Shown here: positions 1 through 7,291 of the stretch, piece by piece
Position numbering within the stretch: position 1 is the first letter of the stretch
How the letters are laid out: each line of letters opens with the position of its first letter
NCBI RefSeq assembly: GCF_025655475.1
Contig: NZ_JAHTIK010000001.1
Coordinates: forward strand, 7,474,604 to 7,538,603
Source of the DNA: Kitasatospora sp. DSM 101779
GTDB taxonomy: Bacteria; Actinomycetota; Actinomycetes; Streptomycetales; Streptomycetaceae
DNA: 64,000 nt
Direction: 5' to 3'
Made by a program: the position numbers and the translations under genes
The notes under the pieces: generated by a model
The model's input: only the letters and a program-made list of their open reading frames with translations
Databases searched by the model: none
What the model was told of the DNA's origin: nothing

Positions 1-280
1 AGCGGCCCGCGGCCGGCGTGTTGGCGGCGGCGTCGTGCATGCCGGCCACCAGCAGCTGGTGTCCGAGCTCCACCAGGGCGCGCCCGGCCGCGTACTCGTC
101 GCCGATCTCCGGGACGGCGGCATCCTGCGGGCTGCGACGGGCGCTGCTCCGGCTCTCCAGGACGTTGTCGCCGGTGTCGAGCACGCCGTGTGCGGTGGTC
201 GTGTCCCCGGACTCGAACAGGTCGAGCTTCAGCGTCCAGGTCTTGACGTGCATCGGCGTTCGGGCCGGTTCTCCGGTCAT
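1..280 (-). CDS. DUF1876 domain protein, 3' end cut by window edge
   Basis: Reading leftward from the ATG at 280, an open frame runs off the window at base 1, giving about 93 residues without a stop. The protein starts MTGEPARTPMHVKTWTL and contains the stretches DTTTAHGVLDTGD and GDEYAAGRALVELGHQLL. This is the pattern of the small actinobacterial DUF1876 family (usually about 90 residues), so little is probably missing. No biochemical function is established for the family. The start is supported by family length. The neighbours are sulfur-stress genes, but the 186-base gap and the lack of a palindromic operator in front of it argue that it belongs to a separate unit. Confidence 0.8.
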   Translation of the reverse strand, partial: MTGEPARTPMHVKTWTLKLDLFESGDTTTAHGVLDTGDNVLESRSSARRSPQDAAVPEIGDEYAAGRALVELGHQLLVAGMHDAAANTPAAGR

Positions 281-466
281 CGTTTCCGTCGCCTCCTCCG
301 GCATCCTGCGGGGTGGGGCGTGTGACCCACCGGGCGGGGGACGCTGCGCCTGCGTCCGTACCACCAGCGTCGGCCGGGGGCCGGCCCGCCGCTGGGGCCG
401 TTCGACCCTGATCCCGTGGACGGATGGGCACGGGCCGCCCGTCCACGGGGCACATGGTCCGCAGGG

Positions 467-1033
467 TCAGCCGCGGAGGCCGGCCAGGGTCGCCTCCAGA
501 TCGGTGCCGGCCGACCGGGGGCGGTTGTGGGGGAGCCTGCCGAGCAGGTTGCCCAGGGCGCAGGTGTCGGTGAGGGCGGAGAAGGCGAGCCCGGCGCCGA
601 CCGCGGAAGAGATCCAGCGGGCGCCGGGCCGTACGAGGTCGGCCAGGACACCGGCGAGGACGAGGCTGCCGGCGACGAGGCGGACCTGCCGGTCCATGGC
701 CCACACGGCGCGTGCACCGGGGACCCGGTCGAGCGGGTGGCCGTCGCCGGCCCAGGCCGAGGTGCCGCCGGTCAGCGTGAGAGCGGTGACACCGGCGGCG
801 GCGAGCCGGTCGCAGGCGGTCCGGGAGCGGTTGCCGGATGCGCACACCACGGCGATCCCGCCCCTCGCGGCCACGGCGCGCAGGGCGGGCAGGGCCTCGT
901 CGAGGCGGTCGAGCGGGACGTTGTGCGCGCCGGGGACGTGGCCCGTGGCGTACTCGCCGGGGGAACGGACGTCGATGACGGTGAGGTCGGCGAGGCGCGG
1001 GTGCAGCTGCTCGACGGTCACGGGGGTGGTCAT
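467..1033 (-). CDS. Rhodanese-domain membrane protein (rhodanese plus DUF2892-like tail)
   Basis: This 188-residue protein has a rhodanese domain at about residues 1-108 with the DVRSPGEYATGHVPGA signature and an active-site loop CASGNRS, with Cys64 as the predicted persulfide-carrying cysteine. The remainder (about 115-170) is hydrophobic and resembles the DUF2892 membrane segment found in YgaP-type rhodaneses. It probably moves sulfane sulfur at the membrane. It lies 75 bases downstream of the TauE/SafE exporter on the same strand, so the two are probably co-transcribed from the palindromic operator region near 2,130. ATG start at 1033. Family assignment is secure; the physiological acceptor is unknown. 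Confidence 0.88.
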   Translation of the reverse strand: MTTPVTVEQLHPRLADLTVIDVRSPGEYATGHVPGAHNVPLDRLDEALPALRAVAARGGIAVVCASGNRSRTACDRLAAAGVTALTLTGGTSAWAGDGHPLDRVPGARAVWAMDRQVRLVAGSLVLAGVLADLVRPGARWISSAVGAGLAFSALTDTCALGNLLGRLPHNRPRSAGTDLEATLAGLRG

Positions 1034-1108
1034 GGTGCGGGGGAGTCCTTCCGAGTCATCGGGGCGGGGGCCGCCCGGGCGGGGGCACCGGGCGGAGCAG
1101 GGGGCCCG

Positions 1109-1894
1109 TCAGCGCAGGGCGTCGACGAGCATCAGGGCCGCGACGGCCAGCAGCGCGACGGCGAAGGCCGTCTGCAGCGTGCGGCCGCCGAGGCGGTCGG
1201 CCAGCCGCTTGCCGTCCCAGGCGCCGAGTACCGCAGCGGCGGTGAAGGGGGCGACGACGGCCCAGTCGAGGGAGCCGGCCGTGCCGATCCGCGGGACGAG
1301 CGCGGCCAGTGAGTTGGCGGAGATGACCAGCAGGCTGGTGCCGACGGCCTCGGCCATGGTGAAGGCGAGGACGGAGACCAGGGCCGGGACGGCGAGGAAG
1401 CCGCCGCCCACGCCCAGCAGGCCGGTGACGGCGCCGAGGCCGGCACCCGCGGTGGCCGAGCGTGCCGGTCCGCTCGCATCCGGCCGCTCGTCCGGCCGGT
1501 CCTCGGGGCGGTGCCGTGCGGCGTCCTCGGGCTTGCGGGCGGAGGCCAGCATGCGCCAGGCGGCGAGCGTCGCCAGTGCCGCGAAGGCGACGGTGAGCAG
1601 GGTGGCGGGCAGCAGGGAGGACAGCGCCCCTGCGGCCGCCGCGACCGGGAGGCCGGCCGCGGCGAACAGCAGACCGGTGCGCCAGCGGACGCGGCCGGCC
1701 CTGGCGTGCGCGAGCAGGCCCGTCAGCGAGGTGACGGCGACGATCAGCAGGCTGGCGGTACCGGCATGGGCGGGGGTGAAGCCGAGCAGATAGATCAGGG
1801 CGGGGACGGCGAGCATGCTGCCCCCTCCGCCCAGGCCACCGAGCGCCAGACCGACGACGGCGCCGGCGACCAGGGCGAGCACGAGCGCGGTCAT
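1109..1894 (-). CDS. TauE/SafE family sulfite/sulfur-compound exporter
   Basis: A 261-residue integral membrane protein with an opening GLALGGLGGGGSMLAVPA, the Gly-rich first helix typical of TauE/SafE transporters, and about eight hydrophobic segments in two halves; the second half repeats a GLLGVGGGFLAVPALV motif. Family members export sulfite, thiosulfate or related anions. Next to a persulfide dioxygenase, which makes sulfite, export of sulfite is the natural guess. I chose the ATG at 1894 because the hydrophobic helix starts there and because it overlaps the stop of a small upstream ORF as ATGA. The longer frame upstream is not protein-like. Confidence 0.88.
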   Translation of the reverse strand: MTALVLALVAGAVVGLALGGLGGGGSMLAVPALIYLLGFTPAHAGTASLLIVAVTSLTGLLAHARAGRVRWRTGLLFAAAGLPVAAAAGALSSLLPATLLTVAFAALATLAAWRMLASARKPEDAARHRPEDRPDERPDASGPARSATAGAGLGAVTGLLGVGGGFLAVPALVSVLAFTMAEAVGTSLLVISANSLAALVPRIGTAGSLDWAVVAPFTAAAVLGAWDGKRLADRLGGRTLQTAFAVALLAVAALMLVDALR

Positions 1895-1989
1895 GCGAGC
1901 CGCCCCTGCGGGCCGTCCGCCGCGACGGCGGGCGGCCCGGCCGCAGGGGTCGCCTGCTGCGGTGCGCGCGGCTGGGGGGACAGGAGCAT
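1891..1989 (-). CDS. Possible 32-residue ORF coupled to the tauE-like gene
   Basis: An ATG at 1989 has a strong ribosome-binding site (GGAGG six bases upstream) and opens a 32-codon frame starting MLLSPQPRAPQQ. Its TGA overlaps the exporter start as ATGA. The peptide is Pro/Ala-rich and I recognise no family. It may be a leader whose translation feeds ribosomes to the exporter, or a chance frame. The good SD, spacing and overlap are seen directly; the function is inference. Confidence 0.4.
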   Translation of the reverse strand: MLLSPQPRAPQQATPAAGPPAVAADGPQGRLA

Positions 1990-2123
1990 GGGGTGCCTCC
2001 GGGGACGTGCTGCAGGGCGACGGGCCACGGTGCTCGATGCCGACAACGGCTCCGGCCGGGCGGGGAAGGGGGGCGGGCCGCGTGACGACGGCGGCCGATG
2101 AGCGCCGCCCCTTGCTTCCGATA

Positions 2124-2139
2124 ATACCCATGGGGGTAT
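2124..2139. promoter_or_regulatory. CstR/CsoR-type operator 1 (ATACCC-N4-GGGTAT)
   Basis: ATACCCATGGGGGTAT is a perfect 6+6 palindrome with four central bases, in the divergent region between the tauE-like and cstB-like genes. AT-edged, G/C-run palindromes of this kind are known targets of CsoR/RcnR/CstR-family repressors, and a gene for such a regulator lies at 5,625. Binding is inferred. Confidence 0.75.
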
Positions 2140-2154
2140 CTTGGAGGGCAAGGG

Positions 2155-2170
2155 ATACCCCCCACCGTAT
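2155..2170. promoter_or_regulatory. CstR/CsoR-type operator 2, degenerate
   Basis: ATACCCCCCACCGTAT keeps a full left arm and a weaker right arm. It starts 31 bases after the start of operator 1, about three helical turns, and ends 23 bases before the cstB-like start, well placed to block that promoter. Assignment rests on similarity to the other four sites in the window. Confidence 0.55.
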
Positions 2171-2193
2171 TTTTTCGAGCAGGAGAGATCCAC

Positions 2194-3576
2194 GTGTTCT
2201 TCGCCCAGTACTACCTGGACTGCCTCTCCCAGGCGTCCTACCTGGTCGCCGACGAGACCACCGGCCGCGCTGTGGTGGTGGACCCGCGCCGTGACATCGA
2301 CGAGTACGTCGCAGACGCCGAGACGCACGGCTTCACCGTCGAGGCCGTCGTCAACACCCACTTCCACGCGGACTTCCTCGCCGGACACCTGGAACTGGCC
2401 GCCCGCACCGGCGCCTGGATCGGCTACGGGCGGCGAGCGGAGACCGAGTACCCGATCCGCAAACTCGCCGACGGCGAGCGGATCAGCCTCGGCGACGTCG
2501 CCCTGCAGGTCATGGAGACCCCCGGCCACACCCCGGAGTCCATCAGCCTGCTGGTCTTCGAACACGCCGGGGACGCCGTTCCGTACGGGGTGCTCACCGG
2601 CGACGCGCTGTTCATCGGCGACGTCGGCCGCCCCGACCTGCTGGCCTCCGCCGGCAGCAGCGCCGACGAGCTCGGCCGGATGCTCTACGACAGCGTCCAG
2701 CGCAAGCTGATGGCCCTGCCCGACGAGGTCCGGGTCTTCCCCGCCCACGGCGCCGGGTCCTCGTGCGGCAAGAACCTGTCGACCGAGCGGCAGTCCACCA
2801 TCGGCGCCCAGCGCGCCACCAACTACGCCTGCGCGCCGATGAGCGAGGAGCGGTTCGTCGCCATCGTCACCGCGGGCCAGTCCGCGGCGCCGGGCTACTT
2901 CGGCCACGACGCCGTGCTCAACCGCCGGGACCGCGCCCTGTTCGACACCGCCCGCGCCCACCGGCCGCTCACCGCCGAGGAGTTCCGCAGCCGCCGCGCT
3001 GCCGGTGCGGTCGTCGTCGACGCCCGCAGCCCGCAGGAGTTCGCGGCCGGCCACCTGCGCGGCGCGATCAACGTCCCCGTCGACGGCCGCTTCGCCGAGC
3101 AGGCCGGCGCCGTCCTGTCACCGGACGCCGAGATCCTGGTCGTCGCGCCCGAAGGCCGCGAGGACGAGGTGGTGACCCGCCTCGCGCGCATCGGCTTCGA
3201 CCGCACCGCCGGCCACCTCGACGAGCCGGAGACCACGCTCGTCGGGTTCGCCGACGACCTCACCCCCGCAAGCCGCCTCACCGTCGACCAGCTGCGGACC
3301 GAGCTCACCGCCGAGCGGCCACCGCTCGTCGTCGACGTCCGCACCTGCACCGAACGCGCCGAGGGCGCGGTCGAAGGCTCCCTGCACATCGCCCTGAACG
3401 AGCTGCCCCGCCGCCTGTCCGAACTCCCGGCCGACCGGCCCCTCGTCCTCCACTGCGCCGGCGGCCACCGCTCCTCCATCGCCGCCAGCCTGCTGCGTCA
3501 CTCCGGCTTCGCCGACGTGTCCGACCTGCTCGGCGGCTACGGCGCATGGGAGGCCGCGCACCGGGCCGCGGCCTGA
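2194..3576 (+). CDS. cstB: CstB-like persulfide dioxygenase / rhodanese fusion
   Basis: A 460-residue three-part enzyme. Residues 1-245 are an ETHE1-type metallo-beta-lactamase fold with NTHFHADFLAGH; His56, His112 (ETPGHTPES) and Asp137 (TGDALFIGD) are the expected Fe(II) ligands. Residues about 260-350 form a rhodanese-like domain with APEGRED in place of the active Cys, so it is a pseudo-rhodanese. Residues 360-460 are a rhodanese with a CAGGHRS loop (Cys421). This order and length match Staphylococcus CstB, which oxidises low-molecular-weight persulfides to sulfite/thiosulfate. It faces a two-operator regulatory region and diverges from the sulfite-exporter genes, consistent with sulfide detoxification. 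The GTG at 2194 is the first start in the frame and gives the intact N-terminus MFFAQYYLDC. Confidence 0.9.
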   Translation: MFFAQYYLDCLSQASYLVADETTGRAVVVDPRRDIDEYVADAETHGFTVEAVVNTHFHADFLAGHLELAARTGAWIGYGRRAETEYPIRKLADGERISLGDVALQVMETPGHTPESISLLVFEHAGDAVPYGVLTGDALFIGDVGRPDLLASAGSSADELGRMLYDSVQRKLMALPDEVRVFPAHGAGSSCGKNLSTERQSTIGAQRATNYACAPMSEERFVAIVTAGQSAAPGYFGHDAVLNRRDRALFDTARAHRPLTAEEFRSRRAAGAVVVDARSPQEFAAGHLRGAINVPVDGRFAEQAGAVLSPDAEILVVAPEGREDEVVTRLARIGFDRTAGHLDEPETTLVGFADDLTPASRLTVDQLRTELTAERPPLVVDVRTCTERAEGAVEGSLHIALNELPRRLSELPADRPLVLHCAGGHRSSIAASLLRHSGFADVSDLLGGYGAWEAAHRAAA

Positions 3577-3625
3577 GCCCGTGCACACGGGCGGTCCGTG
3601 CGCACCGGGCGGCCCGTGCCGGCGG

Positions 3626-3658
3626 GGCCCACCCGGCCTCCTCCGGGCCGGGTGGGCC
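3626..3658. terminator. Bidirectional terminator hairpin
   Basis: Perfect 12-base inverted repeat (GGCCCACCCGGC at 3626-3637, complement at 3647-3658) with a nine-base loop, between the convergent cstB-like and acetyltransferase genes. No U-tract follows, as is common for streptomycete terminators. Confidence 0.75.
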
Positions 3659-3689
3659 GCGGCGACAGTGCCGGTCGGCCGACGCGGGG

Positions 3690-4934
3690 TCAGAACCAGT
3701 GCAGGCAGTGCGGGGAGCGATCGGCCGCGAAGAGGGTGTCCGCGAGCGCGGCCGCGCCCGGGCGGTGGGCCCGGACGTGTCCGGCGCGGACCAGCGTGCT
3801 CGGGGTGGTGCCGCCGAGGTAGATCGAGCCCAGGTCGCTCACGTCCACGGACAGGTCGGGCTCACGGTCCGTCGGCACGCAGTCGGCCTTGCCGTTCCGG
3901 ACGGCCAGCAGGTAGCGGCCGTGCTCGCCGAGGAACGGGTCGTCGACGTCGAGGACGAGCTCGCCGTTTCCGGACCAGCCGCGCTCGGTGAGCGCCCGCG
4001 GGACGTCCAGCAGTCGTACCCAGAGCCAGTCGGTGTCGCCACTCACCTCGCCCGCGCGGAAGTCCTCCAACCGCCAGCGCAGCGGGTGCCCGGTCGGGAC
4101 GTGCTTGAACACGACCCGGCCGACCAGGTCGTGTTCGAGCAGGAACCCGGCCAGGGCGGTGTGGACGGCGTCGTCGGCGGTGATGATCTCGTCGACGGTC
4201 AAGGTCTCGGACTCGCCGAGCGCGTAGCTGGCGTACCCGTCCGGGACGCCGTCACAGTCCCGGTGGACGGCGACATAGCGCGGCGCCGGAGAGACCGGGG
4301 GCTGTCCCGCACCGGAGGACCACCAGCGGTGCGGCCGGGACAGCGCACCGGGCTGTGCGCGGCGGTAGCGGTCGTAGACCGCTTCGAGGAGGTCGCCGCA
4401 CTCGGCGCGCCGCATCACCTCGATCGAGCCTGCCGCCGAACTCGTCGCCGAGCCGGTCTCCGCGACCTCGGCCGCTCCGCGTGCCCGGGAGGCCGCGAGG
4501 GCCGACCGGTGGCACGCAACCGTCAGTCGCGCCGTGTAGGTCGCCGGCCCGTAGCCGAACCTGCGGTAGATCCGGGCCTCGGACGCCAGCAGGACGGAGA
4601 GGAACTCCCCACGGCCGCGCAGGTCTGCGAGCTGATGGGACATCATCGCGGTGAGGACGCCCCGCCGGCGGTGCGAGGGCAGGACGCCGACGCCGGTGAC
4701 CCCGGCGGCCGGGGCGAGGGTCCCGCCGGGGAGGGTGAGCTCGAAGGAGTACGCACCGGCGGTGCCGACGGGCCGGCCGTCCGCCGTCACGGCCATGAGG
4801 TTGCGGTCCATCTCGAGCGCCGCCCACCAGACCCCGCCGCCGTCGACGGGGGTCTCCGGGAACCGCCCGAACGCGGCATGGAGCGTGTCGACGAAGACGT
4901 CCAGGTCCTGGTCGCTCGTGGGACGGATGTGCAT
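3690..4934 (-). CDS. Eis-like GNAT family N-acetyltransferase
   Basis: A 414-residue protein. The N-terminal GNAT fold contains VTGVGVLPSHRRRGVLTAMM, whose RRRG element is the acetyl-CoA pyrophosphate loop. The middle of the protein is a second GNAT-like part (YASYALGESETLTVDEI), and the C-terminus (LSVDVSDLGSIYLGG) resembles the sterol-carrier-like domain of Eis proteins. Length and layout match Eis (about 400 residues), hexameric acetyltransferases that modify amines of aminoglycosides, peptides and lysines. The physiological substrate cannot be read from sequence. The ATG at 4934 (MHIRPTSDQDL) starts the conserved domain; the upstream frame is dispensable. It is monocistronic and convergent with cstB. 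Confidence 0.85.
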   Translation of the reverse strand: MHIRPTSDQDLDVFVDTLHAAFGRFPETPVDGGGVWWAALEMDRNLMAVTADGRPVGTAGAYSFELTLPGGTLAPAAGVTGVGVLPSHRRRGVLTAMMSHQLADLRGRGEFLSVLLASEARIYRRFGYGPATYTARLTVACHRSALAASRARGAAEVAETGSATSSAAGSIEVMRRAECGDLLEAVYDRYRRAQPGALSRPHRWWSSGAGQPPVSPAPRYVAVHRDCDGVPDGYASYALGESETLTVDEIITADDAVHTALAGFLLEHDLVGRVVFKHVPTGHPLRWRLEDFRAGEVSGDTDWLWVRLLDVPRALTERGWSGNGELVLDVDDPFLGEHGRYLLAVRNGKADCVPTDREPDLSVDVSDLGSIYLGGTTPSTLVRAGHVRAHRPGAAALADTLFAADRSPHCLHWF

Positions 4935-5072
4935 GGCTGCGGCTGCCTCCTCTGAAGACCGGCACCACGCCCCGTGGTGTCCCGCCACAGTGCAGCCGTA
5001 CCGCGGTGCCGGGTCAACCGGATTTCACCGGGGGAGGGCCAGTCCGGAGGTGGCGGCCGTGCGGTGCCGCCG

Positions 5073-5435
5073 TCAGGCGGCCGTGTCGGCGACCTTCCGG
5101 CGGATCTCGTCCATGTCGACCGCACGGATCCGCCGGACGAGGTCCTCCAGGGCGGCCTCGGGCAGCGCACCGGGCCGGGCGTACAGGACGATGCCGTCGC
5201 GGACCGCCATCAGGGTCGGGATCGACGAGATCCCGAAGTCCGACGCCAGCCGGCGTTCCGCCTCGGTGTCGACCTTGCCGAACACGATGTCGGGGTGGTT
5301 CTGCGAGACACGTTCGAAGACCGGCGCGAACAGCCGGCACGGGCCGCACCACCCGGCCCAGAAGTCCACCAGCAGGATGCCCTCGCGGGTGGCGATCTCG
5401 TCGAAGTTCGTCTCGGTCAGCTCGACCGTGGCCAT
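5073..5435 (-). CDS. trxA: Thioredoxin
   Basis: A 120-residue thioredoxin with the classical WCGPC active site (Cys30, Cys33), VDFWAGWCGPCR context and the cis-proline in SIPTL. It reduces disulfides and, in this setting, probably protein persulfides or the glutathione/mycothiol persulfide products of the neighbouring rhodaneses. ATG at 5435 is preceded by a purine-rich SD. A perfect CstR-like palindrome sits 20 bases upstream of the start, so it is probably derepressed together with the cstB and exporter units. It diverges from the regulator gene. Length is normal for the family. Confidence 0.93.
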   Translation of the reverse strand: MATVELTETNFDEIATREGILLVDFWAGWCGPCRLFAPVFERVSQNHPDIVFGKVDTEAERRLASDFGISSIPTLMAVRDGIVLYARPGALPEAALEDLVRRIRAVDMDEIRRKVADTAA

Positions 5436-5455
5436 GGCCGCTCTCCTTTCCGAAA

Positions 5456-5471
5456 ATACCCCCTCGGGTAT
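5456..5471. promoter_or_regulatory. CstR/CsoR-type operator 3, in front of trxA
   Basis: ATACCCCCTCGGGTAT has perfect six-base arms and lies 20 bases upstream of the thioredoxin start on the minus strand. It has the same arm sequence and four-base centre as the sites at 2124 and 6941. Confidence 0.75.
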
Positions 5472-5572
5472 GCAAGCGCCGACAGGCGACCGACTGTTCC
5501 CGTGCGGGTGTGGCCGGATGCGCGGTCCGTGCGGACGGTGCGGTCGCGAGCCCGGCCGCGGTCCCGGGACAT

Positions 5573-5588
5573 ATACCCCACGGGGTAC
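5573..5588. promoter_or_regulatory. CstR/CsoR-type operator 4, autoregulatory
   Basis: ATACCCCACGGGGTAC is a near-perfect palindrome (one edge mismatch), ending 36 bases before the GTG of the CsoR-family regulator. It implies autorepression, as is usual in this family. Confidence 0.75.
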
Positions 5589-5624
5589 ACTGGACTTTCG
5601 CCCGACACAAGCGGAGGTGCAACA

Positions 5625-5891
5625 GTGCAGGTCGACGACGATTCGGTCGGTGCGGTCCTCAACCGCCTCCGCCGGGCCCAGGGTCAGCTCGCCGGGGTCA
5701 TCGCGATGATCGAGGCAGGGCGCGACTGCAAGGACGTCGTGACCCAGCTCGCCGCGGTCTCCCGTGCGCTCGACCGGGCCGGGTTCAAGATCGTCGCGAG
5801 CGGCATGCGGCAGTGCATGGCCGCCGCCGACGGCGACACCCCGCCGATGACCGAGGCCGAACTCGAGAAGCTGTTCCTCGCCCTCGCCTGA
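5625..5891 (+). CDS. cstR: CsoR/CstR family transcriptional regulator, persulfide-sensor type
   Basis: An 88-residue all-helical regulator (VLNRLRRAQGQLAGVIAMIE is the family signature). CsoR copper sensors use Cys-x(n)-His-x3-Cys. Here Cys35 and Cys64 are kept but the residue four before Cys64 is Gly60, not His. Loss of that His is the hallmark of CstR-type persulfide sensors, which form inter-subunit di- or trisulfides instead of binding Cu(I). The surrounding sulfur-oxidation genes and repeated operators agree. The start is GTG at 5625, with GGAGG at 5613-5617 seven bases upstream. Role as regulon repressor is inferred from the operators; the sensing chemistry is inferred from the family. 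Confidence 0.88.
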   Translation: MQVDDDSVGAVLNRLRRAQGQLAGVIAMIEAGRDCKDVVTQLAAVSRALDRAGFKIVASGMRQCMAAADGDTPPMTEAELEKLFLALA

Positions 5892-5988
5892 CGGGCCCTG
5901 CCCTGCCGGGCGTGCACCTCGGCTGCGCGGGGCTTCCCGTGACGCGTCTCGACGGGCCGCGGGCCCGTCGGCGCGCGACGATGGAGGC

Positions 5989-6723
5989 ATGGACGGGACT
6001 GCATCGCCGGGCCCGGCCGGCCCGCCGCAGGCCCTGCTCGACACGATGGCGAACCTGGCGCGGTTCCACCGCGAGCACGAGGAGTTCTACGCCTCGGCGC
6101 CCCGCGAGCAGGCCGTGCTGCTCCAGCGCGATGCACGGACCCTGCTGGCGCTGGCCGACCGCTGGTCCGAGGGCCGGCCGGCAACTCCCTCACCGCTGAA
6201 CCCGTTCGAGGGTGCCGAGGACCTCACCGCGCCGGTGGGCATCCAGCTGCGCGGTGTCCTGTTCATGGAGGGCGAGGGCGAGCCGGTCGAACTCGCCCGT
6301 CTCAAGCGGGATCTCGTGCGGACCGCGGACGACCTGCGGTCGGGTGCCCGGTGGCTCGCCGAGGCGATGCAGGCGTCGTGGGACAGTGCGCGGGCGCTGC
6401 TCGACCTCCCCGATTTCGCGGACCTGCTGGGCGAGCGGCACCGCATCATCGCCAACGACTGGCAGGCGGCCCACCACGCGGACCTCGCCGGGTTGTTGCT
6501 GCAGCGGGCCGCCGACGTCCTCGAACGGGTCGAGCTCGGCCCGGCAGTCCTCAGGGCGGACCTCGCCGCCGGCCCGGTCGGCCCGCAGCGGCTCTACTCG
6601 GCGGCCGAGCTCGTCGCCCGCGCCGCGGACCTGCTGAGCGAGTCGGCCGGCCTCGTGCACGACAACGAGCGCCGCTGGCGCGCCTTCCGGGCCCGGGTCG
6701 ACGAACTGCGTCGCGACGTCTGA
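5989..6723 (+). CDS. Conserved hypothetical protein, helical
   Basis: 244 residues with no signal peptide or transmembrane segment. It is rich in Ala, Leu, Arg, Glu and Asp and predicted mostly alpha-helical, with long amphipathic runs such as ELARLKRDLVRTADDLRS and a charged C-terminus ending DELRRDV. I do not recognise a family. The ATG at 5989 has GGAGG only one base away, so a later in-frame start (ATG 6046) is possible. It follows the cstR-like gene by 97 bases on the same strand and could be read through from it, but has no palindromic operator of its own. Confidence 0.6.
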   Translation: MDGTASPGPAGPPQALLDTMANLARFHREHEEFYASAPREQAVLLQRDARTLLALADRWSEGRPATPSPLNPFEGAEDLTAPVGIQLRGVLFMEGEGEPVELARLKRDLVRTADDLRSGARWLAEAMQASWDSARALLDLPDFADLLGERHRIIANDWQAAHHADLAGLLLQRAADVLERVELGPAVLRADLAAGPVGPQRLYSAAELVARAADLLSESAGLVHDNERRWRAFRARVDELRRDV

Positions 6724-6727
6724 CGGT

Positions 6728-6895
6728 TCATCCGCGACCCAGCAGCCTGGCCAGAAATCCGCGGCCCCTCCCCGCACTCCTGTCGCAGGCGCAGCGGTCG
6801 CCCTTGGGTACGCCGGCCAGGACCTGCTCGACGTGCATCCCGCAGCCCGCGTAGCTCGCCTTGCCGCAGGTGCGGCACATCGTTCGTCGGCACAT
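6728..6895 (-). CDS. Small Cys-rich protein under a CstR-like operator
   Basis: A 55-residue protein with cysteines in MCRTCGKASYAGCGMHVE and DRCACDRS, i.e. CxxC, CG and CxC elements around a single His. The pattern suggests a zinc ribbon or a thiol that takes up persulfide. Similar small Cys-rich proteins occur widely in actinobacteria without assigned function, as far as I recall. The ATG at 6895 is used here; ATG at 6880 is an alternative. A perfect ATACCC-N4-GGGTAT palindrome lies 45 bases upstream, which places the gene in the sulfur regulon. It is convergent with the preceding hypothetical gene, only four bases away. Confidence 0.65.
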   Translation of the reverse strand: MCRRTMCRTCGKASYAGCGMHVEQVLAGVPKGDRCACDRSAGRGRGFLARLLGRG

Positions 6896-6940
6896 GGTGG
6901 AACTCCCGGTCTCGTGTTTCTGGGGCCTTGACTGTGAATG

Positions 6941-6956
6941 ATACCCCCTGGGGTAT
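6941..6956. promoter_or_regulatory. CstR/CsoR-type operator 5
   Basis: ATACCCCCTGGGGTAT is a perfect palindrome 45 bases upstream of the small Cys-rich gene. It is the last of the five related sites and lies directly beside the octamer repeat at 6962. Confidence 0.75.
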
Positions 6957-6961
6957 GTTCC

Positions 6962-7009
6962 GCGTACCCGCGTACCCGCGTACCCGCGTACCCGCGTACC
7001 CGCGTACCC
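6962..7009. repeat. Six tandem copies of the octamer GCGTACCC
   Basis: Six exact head-to-tail copies of GCGTACCC run without interruption from 6962 to 7009, five bases after operator 5. Each unit contains TACCC, the inner part of the operator arm. It could be a slippage-prone repeat or an array of half-sites for the same regulator. The remaining gap up to the universal stress gene (7010-7291) shows nothing else I can support. Confidence 0.95.
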
Positions 7010-7291
7010 GCTCCCTGGGGTGGTCGCACGACAGCGCCCTGCGGTGCGCACCAGGTCAGCGGCTGACGACCGGCCCGACCTGGGGTGCTGCTCCTCCGGT
7101 GACGGCGCGCACGACCGCGCCGTCCGGCGGAGCGGCTGGCCGGGCACCGGGACGAGGAGACGGAACTGCTCCCGGCCGGCCCCGCAGCGCTCCGGGTGCG
7201 GGGTGTGCCGCTGTCCCCCGTCTCCTGCCACGCGCCGCGAGGCCGCGCCCCGAGCCGAGCCGCCGGGGGCCGGCCGCCCGGCCCGCGCCGC

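Noticed and set aside
6962..7009. CRISPR-like repeat
   Set aside because: The units are eight bases, with no spacers; it is a simple tandem repeat.
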